A DNA stretch of 64,000 bases from Luscinia megarhynchos (taxonomy: Eukaryota; Chordata; Aves; Passeriformes; Turdidae). The stretch lies in contig CM067572.1 in NCBI GenBank assembly GCA_034336665.1, positions 5,696,286-5,760,285 of the forward strand, in the 5' to 3' direction. Below are positions 24,883-35,310 of the stretch, one piece after another; the first letter of the stretch is position 1, and each line of letters opens with the position of its first letter. The translations under genes and the position numbers were made by a program. The notes below the pieces were generated by a model, which searched no databases, was not told where the DNA came from, and worked only from the letters and a program-made list of their open reading frames with translations.

Positions 24883-26884
24883 CAGTCTGTTACTCCAGTC
24901 GATATAATTTTCTAATTAAGGTATAATTAATGTATAATGCAGAAGAAATGCTAGGTAGGAGTGAAATTGTGACCATCTACTGTTATTGAAAATGTTCTAT
25001 GAACCCCATTATGCCATTGTAAAATAATTCTCTAAATGTCAGTGATGTGAGGAGCACAAACAAGAAGTCGCTGTTATTAGACATGCTTTTATTATGCAGC
25101 CTAACTGAGAGCAATATTGTGCTTCAAAATAAGCAGGGAAGTAAAAAATGAGGGATTTTGATCACAGAGAAATCAGTTTTACCATGTGCTGTAAATATTA
25201 CTGAGACAGCAGCATGCCTACTTTTCAGAAGCCAGAAAATGAACAAAACGAAGGGAGGAATATCATGAATCGTAATTTGCTGCAAATGTAAACTATTTGA
25301 TGTATTTAGTCTTTTCTTTTTAAATTTTTTTTCTTTGTTTTGTTTTGTTTTTAAGTAAGGTAATATACATATTTTGATCACTTTGCTGGAACCTCAAAAC
25401 ATGGAAAGACAGCACCAATGAGACTTGAAAGCTCCATCAAACGCCTGCTGAAAAGTGTCTTTTGTTGGCACAACTGCAAGAGCTTTTGCTATTTTTTCAA
25501 CTAACATTTGCAGCATTTCCCACCTAGTGCAGGAAATGGTGGCTGCTTGCATAAACATATATTTAAGGCTTAAAACAGCCAACTTTGAAGTTAGTCCAAC
25601 TGTTGGTGTTTATGGAGGAATGAGTGTGTCAGGAGAGAAGCTGCCTGTTCATCAGCTCGCTGTGGCAAATCTGCCTTTGAATTCAGCAGGACAAGAGTTA
25701 AACTTGCACTCCCCTTGCAGCTAAAATACAGCTCTGGTGCAGAGCACTCCTGCACCATCCTCCACCTTGCCTTTTGTCTATGGTATAATTATCAGATTCA
25801 TTACAATAACTCTTGCACGTAAGTATTATACCTACCCAAGGGCAACCTGGGAGATTTCATATTTGCAAGCCCCATTTTATCCTTTTGTAATAAAACTCTA
25901 CACTGAACATAGGATGGCACCAGGCAAACATCAAAATGTCTAATATTTAGAAAATAAAGGATGAAGACTATGATATACTCCTGCAGAGAAATGAAGACTG
26001 GTAGATTGAAGGCAACTAAATTAATTAAGCCAAATACATAATTATTTGGAAATTTAATGACTAGATATTCAATGAATATTTGCTTATTTATCAGATTAAA
26101 CAAGAATTAAATTAGTCTTCATAACAGGGGAATGAGACAAAGGTTTTTCTATAATTTTACATTCCCACTTATGGTTTTCATACAAGCAGATTTTGATTAC
26201 CTGGGAATGCAGAACTGTGCAGTCTGTGAGAAAATAGCGGCACCAAAGAAGTTATATTTTAGATTTTTTACCACAGAGGTATGTTCAATAACCAGGTCAG
26301 CTTTCCTAGGAGAAAAGAAAGCAAATAAACCCAGCCTCCCACCCAAACTTAATTTGATGCAGATGAATGAAACATCAGCAGGCTTTTAGCCCTAAGTGAA
26401 AAGGGGAACAATGAAAGACAGTTCTTTTTGTTGGGAGATTTTTTTGGTGTTTTACACTTCTAAGATATGAAGCCTGCCTGAAAAAAATTGGGACTCAAAT
26501 ATAGGTCTTTGTTTTTAGAATTTTGTTTTTCATTTATATGAACACAGGAAGCTTGGGAATATCTCATTTTATTGCTTTTGTGATTATGGAAAAGAAAAAT
26601 CTGTAACTTTATGACTGTATTCCTGTGCCATATACTACATTAATAGCAGCAGAAGGTTATTACCAAGGCTAAATTTTAACCCATTCTCAGTGCAGTCCTT
26701 TGGGCCTGTCTCACTGGGGACACTCCTATAATGTATAGCATTCATTTGACTCTAAACCTCTGGTTTCAATGATGTTGTCTTCCTGAATCTTGGGCTGTAC
26801 AGTGCTGAATATCAAACATTGTTCAGTACACTCTGATGTGAAATGTTTCCCTCTCTGGTAGCTGTACCACACAATAAGTGTTAA
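24883..26884. other. Unique AT-rich sequence without a recognisable gene
   Basis: Frames such as 25455-25724 plus and 25801-26103 minus have no family motif. A T/G-rich low-complexity run with TTTTG units lies at about 25311-25352. Nothing else is supported. Confidence 0.55.
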
Positions 26885-26999
26885 AAAAACACATGGATGA
26901 GATGCTTAGGCAAATGGTTTAGAGGTGGACCTGGTCCTGTAAGATTGATAACTGCACTTGATGACCTTAGAGATTTTTTCCAAGCTTATTGGTTCAATA
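26885..26999 (+). mobile_element. CR1 LINE, diverged 3' end fragment
   Basis: The order of words follows the CR1 3' end: GATGAGATGCTTAGG, ATGGTTTAGAGGTGGACCTG, then CTTGATGACCTTAGAGATTTTTTCCAA. It is more diverged than the copy at 57522 and has an expanded T run, which suggests greater age. The 5' part is missing, as is usual for CR1. The peptide read across it comes from the repeat. Confidence 0.8.
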
Positions 27000-29900
27000 T
27001 TTCTAATCTGGAATCTGCTCTTTCCCAGGAAGCTGTACCAAAACTTGTGCTTTCCCAGTCCCTGTGTGCCTGTGTCTCTACTCCTCCCTCTCTTTCCAGT
27101 TCAAGAGGCTTTCCCTGGCTGAGCTGTCAAGGGGAGCCTGGTCCCCAGGGCTGCTGCTCCTCTGCTGTCCCCTCAGAGCAAGGGCAGCCCCAGGTTTTGG
27201 GGAACCCAGGGAGGTAACAGAGGATGTGGCATTGGAGGCAGGTGAGAGCTGAGGTGGAGAACTGCAGGGGCAAGAGCTCAGCTAGTGGGGGGAGCAGGAG
27301 CTGGAGGGAATGGAAGAGCACAGAGGAGTTGTTTTCTTCTGAAAGCCCAGTTATTGCATGTACAGAAGGTGCAGTTAGCATCACAACACTTGGATGTGCT
27401 TTGGTGTATTTTCTAATATTCGTGGTGGGAAAGAATCAAACTAATCCCTGTTCAGTGCTGGCAGTATGGAGGAGCCTCCAGCAGCCAGTGCAAGGGACTG
27501 AGGATGGAAAAAGCAAAAACCTTAAAATGCTTGTCTGACCCTGTAATGAGCTCATCCACTGCCCCAAGCCTTCCCAGGAAGGAGGCACACCCAGCACATT
27601 GGATGCCACGGCTGGCTGCTCTCGCTGTGGGAGCTGCATAACACTGACAAATGGCCTGGGGATTTCCTAACCAACAGCATGAGTGATAGCAGGGCTAATG
27701 CACACGCTGTGCTGTGTTCTGGGGGTTTTAGTGCTGTAGCCAAAGTGCAAAAATGGATGCAGAGCTCTTAAAACTTCCCAATAAAGAGAAAACGTTGTCT
27801 GAAGCCATGGAAGCTGCATATCCACTGGCACAGGAACTAATGCAGTTGCTTCTCCAGTAGTGCCCTGAAGTATCTTTAGATATTCATATATAAAATGTAA
27901 GTACATAACCTGCTGTACAAAGCTACAGCAGTGCCCTTGGCAAGCTTCCCTGGCCTGTGGGGGGTAATTGCATGTGGAACACAAGCACAGCTCCAAAATT
28001 GACCTCATTAGATGTCCAGCTTTTCCTCAAAAAATGCTGTGAGATCTATCTGTGCTAACAAGAGCATTTGTTGGGTCTTGGGGAATTTTGACTTCGTAAC
28101 CTAATCAGAGCTAAGTTGGGGAAAAAAAAAGAAAGAAAAAAAGGAAAAAAAATTTTTAAAAAGCTACTTTTCCTATCAGTTTCAAGAAGGATTTAGGTCC
28201 ATACACAGCTCCACTCCCAGACTGCTGTTGGAGGTGAGCAAACCAGAAGGAACAGCTTGTTCTGGATGGAAATGTGTCTACAGCAAAGGCCAGCTTGGAA
28301 ATACAGTTTTGTGTTCCAGCCAAAAATCAGAAATGGTCACAGCTGAAATGCCACATCAGGTCCTGGTAATGCTCACAGCAAACCACACAACTGCTTTGGA
28401 AGGCATGACAAAATCTATTCTTTTCAGGTAATTTTCAGGTAAAATTGTCAATGTTCCTGTGTCATTGTCGTGACTGCTATGGCTCCCGCAAGTACCATAA
28501 AAAAAAAAAAAAAAAATCTGCATTTTTAAGATGCTTTCAAAATGTTTTGAGATAATTTTGTGATTGGGGGTTTTTAGGCATTTACTTATGCTTTTAATGG
28601 AATTATGAGGTTAAAGCTGTTAGATCACCCTCTTTGTATGTCCACATCAAATTATCATGGCTAATACTAAGCTAGTCAGAAATGTTTATTAGAAGTGGCT
28701 TGTACCAGGATGATGAGTCCCCCAATTTTTTATTCTGGAAATATAGAAGTTCTGATAAAAACTTTAAAGCAGCTGGATTGCTGCTGTCCAGGAGGACTTT
28801 ACTAAGGAGTTTATAGGAAAAGATTATTGAGAAGAGAAAAAGCAGATCCAACAAATAATCAACTCAGGTGTGGAGAAATGAAATTCAAGTATCTATTCTG
28901 CAGGCAGATTTTGGCACATATGCAGAGAAAGAAAATATAATTATAAATTACAAAAATGACTGGATAAGAAAATGAGCAATTTGCTACAGATTTACTGTTT
29001 GAAAATTGAGGTGCAATATTTGTAGTTAAACATTTATATAAATGAAAGCTGTGTGTATGCTTCTGTATGAATTATGAAGGTGACCCTGATTTAGTTCATT
29101 CCAAAAACAAAAAATAAATAAAAGGAACATTTAAATATGTAAATCATAGATGAGCTAAATTTAGAGAGGGTTATCAAAAATGTCTGTTATCTTTGAACAT
29201 GAACATATGCTCACTATGCTAATTCTGTAGGATCCTTAGATCAAATGCTGGCATATTTCAGCGTTTTGCCTTGCTTAAAATTTTTACTTCAGATTTCATA
29301 ATTTTCATTATTTTGTAAGCTGTTGTTTGTTCCAATCACCAAATGCCAAACTAAGGAGGACCATCTGAAGGGAGAAATTTTCCTGTGTTCCTCTGTTAGC
29401 CTTGAGCAGCTGCATCTTGCTGGACACTGCACTGAAAACAGTCCAAGAAGAATATGAGACCAGAACCTGACCACTCCACAATTCATAAGTAAATTTAATG
29501 TATTACAAAGGATAAACTTTATTTCAATTTTCCTTTAAAATGCATGCCTTTTAAGCTACTAAGATCAGAGAGCCCCAAATTTTTAAACAGACTAGTGGCT
29601 CAAGGTTGCTGGTGTCTGTATGTACTTGAAGTTTTGCTTTAAGAGATGACATTTGCCACAAAAGAAAACCATGATTCCTCAGTTCCTGATTGTCCAAGAA
29701 ACTTTACTGCAGGTTTCTCTCAACTCTGGTGTTCTGTTTTCCTTTAAAACGGTTTGGCAAGCCTCTCTAGCACAGGGTTGGGTTTTTTCAGTCAACTAAG
29801 AGCCAGTCAATGCTCTTTGACTCAGGCTGTACTCCAGTCTTGGGTGCTGAAGAATGTGAAGAGAGCTGGGGGAGATTTGTGGGAAACGACTTGGCATTTT

Positions 29901-31339
29901 TCCATTCCTGCTAATAGCATTAGCAAAGTGATGAATTGTCACTGAAGGTTTTGATATCTCCTACTAAAGAAGACAATCTGCAAGCAGCACTTGCACCCAG
30001 CTGTTGCTGTTTGTGGTGCAGGCTTGTTTGGGAGGCAGAGCTGCTGCATCCTCAGCACTCAGATCCTCCACTCCCTTTTTCCAGGCTGGGCCACCAGGTT
30101 TGCCATCCCTCCTGCACCCAGCAGCTCCTTTGCAGGAGTCAGAAGCTGCAGGAGACACGAAATTGGGATGGATGTCCACTTTTAATGAAAAGGAAAAAAC
30201 AAAGCAGCAAGGAGGATTGTCACGGATTTCTTAGTCTCAAATGCTTTTTTAATTGATCAGGCTATTTGGGTAAGTGACACCTGTCCAGGTGATTGTCCCC
30301 AAGCTGAAGGTCAGTCTGTGATGAGTCAGTTTTGTTATTTTATGTCTCTGTTTACAGCATGTACAACTTTGCTCCTGGTTTACTCACACTGTAATACATA
30401 ATTAATTAGCTAAATACTATGGCTGCATGTCCAAGCTTTTAAAAGTTCCTCACAAAGCCAGAATTTATTGAGATTTTATTAATTTTCTTTGTCGTGTTTT
30501 GTTCACTGATAAAAGATATGATGAGAAGGAGGAGATTATACCTTTTGACTATCTAGGAGAAAGAAGTAAACTAATATACATACACTTGGACCAAACCTTT
30601 TGAATTACATCTTTCTTGGTTAAAATAACAAAATCTAGCATATTAAATCCCTGATATTCAAGAAAATAAGAATAGTATATTGAATTTTCTTGACCCAGTG
30701 CCACTTTGGAACATGTTTCAAAATTTTCAAAGCATTTAATTAGAAAACTTTTTTAGACATTCCAAATTTCATTTTAATTTTAAGCTAACTAGGTAATAGT
30801 GTTTGCAGAGAAAAGTATTCCTATGAAATGAATTATTTTGAAGTTTTAATAATAAAGATAGGTTATTTAATATATTACCTCACAGCAGTGTGAGACTGGG
30901 AAATTTCATTCCATTTATTCCTTATTTTTAAAAGGTGATGTGAATGCGGTGATGTTAAACAAGTCAGAGAATTACTTCTAATAACAAAGTTTATTATTAT
31001 TCAGTGGCAGTGCAAAGAAAATAGGTTTTCTAACAAAAAAAAAACCCAAAACTAAGCAGTAAACAAAGGACATTTAAAAACATTTGCCTGTGGACAATCA
31101 GCTGGTTTTGGTGCATAAATTGCACTGACAATCCTTGTGCAATTAACAAATGGTGAATGTTTAGACCTAACCTAACCTATTGAAATAAATTGGAAATACT
31201 CCATAAAGACACACAAAAGAGTTAACACTTTACCTTATTAACACTCCCTTAACACCAGGTATTGTGTCCTGATATGAAATGATCCTTCGATAAAGACAGA
31301 ACACAAAAAAAAGGAGAAAGAACTCAGATTAACAGAATA
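27000..31339. other. Unique sequence with GC-richer islands, no gene recognised
   Basis: GC-richer islands at about 27030-27330, 27440-27680 and 29990-30190 carry overlapping frames on both strands, which is what composition alone produces. I recognise no repeat family in them. An A-rich run lies at about 28118-28165 and a 19-base poly(A) tract at 28499-28517. The rest is AT-rich and without motif. Confidence 0.5.
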
Positions 31340-31640
31340 ATTTAAAGACATTTATAGCCCATTTTCACTGCCACATTGTGCCAGAAGAGCAAAGCAGCAG
31401 GAGTGATATATAGATCATTGATTTTTATCCCTTTCAGAGCAGCCCTTCTTAGTATTTTTAATGAAACATTAAATGATTGTAATGTAAACTGTAACAGAAT
31501 GGCATAGCTTTATACTTTCTTAATTGGATGCTAATATCCATGTCACTATTTGCATGAAAAATTGTGTACTAAGCCAAAATATCAAGGTTTTTAAAACTCA
31601 TAATCATTCTTCTGCTGATACCATCTGTCAGCTTAATCTT
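31340..31640. promoter_or_regulatory. Candidate conserved noncoding element with octamer motif
   Basis: An exact POU/octamer site ATTTGCAT lies at 31548-31555, close to TAATTGGATGCTAATATCC, in AT-rich DNA that is not simple repeat. POU and homeodomain sites in close proximity are common in neural and developmental enhancers. The motif match is direct; enhancer function is inferred from texture only. Confidence 0.2.
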
Positions 31641-31829
31641 CACCTCCCAGAATTCAACAAAGAGGGTGCCTTCAGGGGAAGGAAAAGAGAAAAAAAATTA
31701 CAGTTATGAAAGTACAGTAAATTGAGTTTAAACCACGAGCCTGAATCCCATTTGATTATATAGGGCTTATTAGTTATTAATTGTCAAACTTGAAAAATAA
31801 TTAAGAATTGCTGTTGGGGCACTGTCAGT

Positions 31830-31850
31830 CATCCTCCCTGAAGGAGGATG
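31830..31850. repeat. Perfect 8-bp inverted repeat at the edge of the purine array
   Basis: CATCCTCC (31830-31837) and GGAGGATG (31843-31850) flank the loop CTGAA. The right arm is the first unit of the purine-rich array, so the array begins exactly at a hairpin-capable site. Confidence 0.7.
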
Positions 31851-32143
31851 GAAAAGAGAAGGAGAAGGGATGGAGAAGGGAGGGAGAAGAAGGGGAGAAT
31901 GAAAGAAGGGATGGAGAAGAGATGGAGAAGGGATGGAGAAGGAGGGGAGAAGGGAGGGAGAATGAAAGAAGGGAGGGAGAAAGGAAGGTGAAGGGATGGA
32001 GAGGGAATGGAGAAAGGAGGGAGAAGAAGGGGAGAATGAAAGAAGGGATGGAGAAGAGATGCAGAAGGAGGGGAGAAGGAAGGGAGAAAGGACGGTGAAG
32101 GGATGGAGAAGGAAGGGAGAAGGAATGGAGAAGGGATGGAGAG
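31843..32143 (+). repeat. Homopurine GA-rich minisatellite
   Basis: About 300 bases are almost pure purine on the plus strand, built from variants of GGGATGGAGAA and GGGAGGGAGAA; the only pyrimidines are the T of GATGG/AATG-type words and a few single changes. A longer segment starting GAGAAGAAGGGGAGAATG at 31884 recurs at 32021, giving a higher-order period of 137 bases. Runs of three or four G separated by short loops could form G-quadruplexes, and the strand asymmetry could favour triplex DNA. Translated frames on both strands (for example 31770-32375 minus, Ser/Pro/Phe-rich) are products of the repeat. Confidence 0.92.
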
Positions 32144-32303
32144 CTGGCACAGCAAACACCTGGGCCATGGAGCTGCCTGTGAGAGCACCTGGAGCAGCTG
32201 AAACTCCCTCTCCAGCAGGGAAAGTCTGTGTCCCCTCTGCACTGCAGTGGAGGGGATGAGAAGGAGTTTGAACAGTGCTCGTGTTTCCTTCTTCACAGAG
32301 CCC

Positions 32304-32418
32304 AGAAGGGTTTGGGTTGCAGGGAACATTAAAGATCTGCTCGTTCCCAGCCCCTGCTGTGGGCAGGGCTCTCACCCACTAAATCAGGTTTCTCAGAGCC
32401 CCACCCAGCCTGGCCCTG
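32304..32418 (-). mobile_element. CR1 LINE, 3' region fragment on the minus strand
   Basis: In the plus orientation the sequence runs GGTTTGGGTTGCAGGGAAC, AAAGATCTGCTCGTTCC, CCCCTGCTGTGGGCAGGG, CACTAAATCAGGTTTCTCAG, AGCCCCACCCAGCCTGGCCC. This is the reverse complement of the familiar CR1 3' region. The terminal octamer tail expected to the left of 32304 is missing. The fragment begins only about 160 bases after the purine array, which may have formed within or next to older repeat DNA. Confidence 0.88.
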
Positions 32419-33240
32419 ATTCTGCTCTGAGCTTGTCATTTTTACAGCACCCCTGCACAGGGCTGCTGTTTAGGACAAGTCACCTTGTGCTTGTCATTTC
32501 TAGGACACACATCCCTCAGTGCACCATCAGACAGCCACGAAGGAAGCCAGATCCTCAGGAAAAAAAGGGAGGAGGGGAGCTGGAGAGCACATCACCTGCT
32601 GCAGCCTACTCTGAAAGTAGAACATACGTGCAAAGCAGGCACACATCTCCTGGAAGATTATCTCAAATCTCTGCAACCCTGCAGGGGCTGCAGGGCAATG
32701 TTTTCTGAAAAAGGAAGAGGGTTCAAACCTCTCCAGCTGTTAGCAAATCCTTGAGCACACAGCTACTTCACTGCCCTAGAGAATTTCCAGAGCCATGGTT
32801 CTTTGGGATTTCAGAGCAGCAGCCCTGTGATGTCTGTCTGCAGGTGACCCCTGGACAGCACAGGTGGGACCTGGCTCCTCTCCACGGCTCCCCATCCTCC
32901 AGGGATGCCCTGCACAGGGCAGAGCGTGGCTGTGAGCTCTGGGCCAGCAGCCCCCTCCTGACAGAGAGCCCTGTGTGAGCCCAGCAAGCCCCCTCCACCC
33001 CCCTCATGCAAAAAGGATCTGCTTCACACACCCAAGGCAAGCTCACATGCAAGCCCATGTGCAATATGAGAAAAAAAAAGTGGGAGTTGCTTCTAAAATG
33101 CCAATCTAAAATAAATTTTAAAAAAATCAAATAAATAGATTTTATTTAATTTCTTTCATGTATTTTAAAACAGTATGAGCACTGAAAAAAATATACAAGG
33201 CATTTTTAAATTATTTTTTAAAAAATCAAAGTGTTTTAAT
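32419..33240. other. GC-richer unique sequence, no gene recognised
   Basis: The segment 32640-33010 is GC-rich for this window and has overlapping frames on both strands, for example 32768-33130 minus. The frames show no motif and neither strand is favoured. AT-rich sequence resumes at about 33060. Confidence 0.5.
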
Positions 33241-33368
33241 GTTGAAATGCTTTCACCTTTTTTTCCTTTATTTTAATTTTCTTTTTCTTTTCTCCCCAGG
33301 GAATACTTGCAGCTTTTCATTCTGCTTTGAACAGCTGGAGAAAGGAAAAGGAAGAAGTAAAAATTTGA
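33241..33368 (+). other. Exon-like segment: strong splice acceptor and short open frame
   Basis: A long polypyrimidine run, about 33252-33297, ends in CTTTTCTCCCCAG at 33287-33299, a near-ideal 3' splice site. From GGA at 33300 the frame stays open for 22 codons to TGA at 33366-33368, giving a peptide that begins GILAAFHSALNSW and ends in a Lys/Glu-rich tail. This could be a terminal coding exon or an exon of a noncoding RNA. No upstream exon or poly(A) signal can be tied to it, and the peptide is unfamiliar. Confidence 0.25.
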
Positions 33369-34469
33369 TCTACTGGTAGCTACTCTGCTGCCCTACTAAG
33401 AACCTGCTGCTCTAACCTTGCTTGCTTGCAAAGATGTGCCACAAAAATTACAAAAAACTAAAGCAGAATGTAAGAAGTGTGTGGCACATTCACAGGAGGT
33501 GGTGTTTGCTGGAGTCTCCAAGGCAGAACCTGAGGAATCTTGGCTTCAGGTTTTCCAGCTGGGGTATGAGGTACAGTGGGAGGAGTGTGATCCAAGGAAG
33601 ACAAAGGGGAGAAAAAATATAATCCTCATATGGAAAATATTTTTGGCATAGAAAATCAAAATTGTTACAACAAAATTTTCTTCCAACCTCTGGAATAAAT
33701 GAGCATCCATGGCCCTCTCCAGCTCCTAACAGGGCAGAAAATATCAGAGAGGATCAGAGCTATAGCATCAGGCAACTAAGCTTTTTTTTATTAGTTCTAT
33801 TTTCATAATGTCCAAAATAAAATTAAGATGTGGTTAGCTGAACAGGGTGGGCAAGTTGGCATAAGGAGAACTACTGTTAAGTTCTAACTTGCAAAGCAGT
33901 CTTTTCTTATCCCAGGAGCTAGTTTATGTAGGATAAATCTTTGTACAGAACAGCTTGCAAATGGGAGGTTTCATAGGTTTTTGTATGTATATGCATATAT
34001 AAATATACATACATTTATATTTATTTATTGATATAAAAGGCATTGTACTTTCATTGTACTTTGTACTTTGTACTCTACATTTAACTGTCTCCCCACATCT
34101 CAAACAAATTTTCTGAATTATTTGTCCTATGTTTGCTTATCTGTGATTCCAGAATGACTTGAAGTGATCCTGCTGAGCAAATTTCCCAGAATCAGAGTCC
34201 TCAGATTGGGGTAAGTTAATAGCAGAAGACTGTTTCAGAATACTTTAAAACTGGGATCTCTAATTTTCATTTCTCTCTGTTCCTCCCCACCCTTCATTCA
34301 GTAGGCAATTGCAGAGTATCAGAGGGAGGGGAGTGTTTCCTATATTTCCTTGTAAGTTGTTTTAAAGCTCAAGTAGTTTATCCTACTTCCATTTATTAAT
34401 ACCAGGCAGAGTCTAAAGTACACAGAGACACACCACATCTTCATTTAGCAGTGACTAGCAGGTTAACCA
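33369..34469. other. Unique AT-rich sequence, no gene seen
   Basis: Short frames at 33418-33651 and 33422-33622 overlap in different registers and have no motif. A small imperfect tandem array of TTGTACTT-type units lies at about 34043-34076, next to an AT-rich run of TATAT/TTTAT words at about 33985-34032. Confidence 0.55.
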
Positions 34470-34650
34470 GGCTTTCTAAAGAATATTAAACTCTGTTCAA
34501 TCAGTGTCATTCTCCAGGTCTTTGTTTGGTCCATTATGAGGAATCTGAACGAGGAATTAAACTCCATATCAGATAATAATCAGTCATTCTGATGGGAGAG
34601 AATTTCCATAATTTATCTGCCAAGGTGAAATTCCACCCAGGGCAGAGGAG
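34470..34650. promoter_or_regulatory. Candidate conserved noncoding element
   Basis: Non-repetitive AT-rich DNA with an isolated CpG (GAACGAGGAATTAAACTCC), ATTA-type cores and ATAATAATCAGTCATTCTGATG. It resembles developmental enhancer sequence by texture. No single motif is diagnostic. Confidence 0.2.
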
Positions 34651-35292
34651 CAGCCAGAGGCAGGGAAGCCACTTCAGCTGGCATGAGTCTATTGAAGCCT
34701 CAAAAAACACAAAGGCTCCAGGTTGCTCCTTCCAGAAAGACTTTTTTACTGCAAGACATGGAATCACCTCCCTTCTGGAGAAGTTAATTGTGGTTACACC
34801 AAAGGCCAAATTAATTTCATCATCAGCTTACAAATCAAAGTTGGGTCAATAAGGACCTACATACTACGTCAAATAATAAAATCTCTTATAAGGGGAGGAA
34901 TTATTTGCCCTCCCTTTGAAGCATTTCTCTTGGGAAATTAAATGGAGAAGGGCAGAAAATGACACCACCACCTGTTTTATAAATTCTAAATGTCTTTTCA
35001 CATTCATAAGCCTTTAAGTCAGAGCTTCTTGGCTTTTCATGTTGTTTCAAAGATGTTTTGAAACTTTTTTTTATGAGGATGCTCACCTTACTTTTGGGTT
35101 TCACCTACATATTTCTCTAAAAGTCCACTTTAACTCAGAGCCTGGCAAGTAATTTAGCACTTATTTATTGAAACATGTGCATAAGCCTTAAAACCACCAG
35201 ACAGTTGCAGCACAAACATCTGTCTTTTCAAAAGATAACACCCTGTCAAAATGCCCCAGAGCAAAATCTCTTCCCTTGGTTTGAAGCAGAAG
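34651..35292. other. Unique sequence, no gene seen
   Basis: Overlapping plus-strand frames at 34592-34852 and 34723-34941 and the minus-strand frame at 34534-34809 have no family motif. Confidence 0.5.
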
Positions 35293-35310
35293 CAGCAGCA
35301 GCAGCAGCAG
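35293..35310 (+). repeat. (CAG)6 trinucleotide microsatellite
   Basis: Six perfect CAG units preceded by an imperfect GCAGAAG. No surrounding frame looks like a real polyglutamine or polyserine exon. The length is modest, so only mild length polymorphism would be expected. Confidence 0.9.

Noticed and set aside
31770..32375. 201-codon minus-strand frame, Ser/Pro/Phe-rich
   Set aside because: It is the complement of the homopurine array continued into a CR1 fragment; the composition is explained entirely by the repeats.
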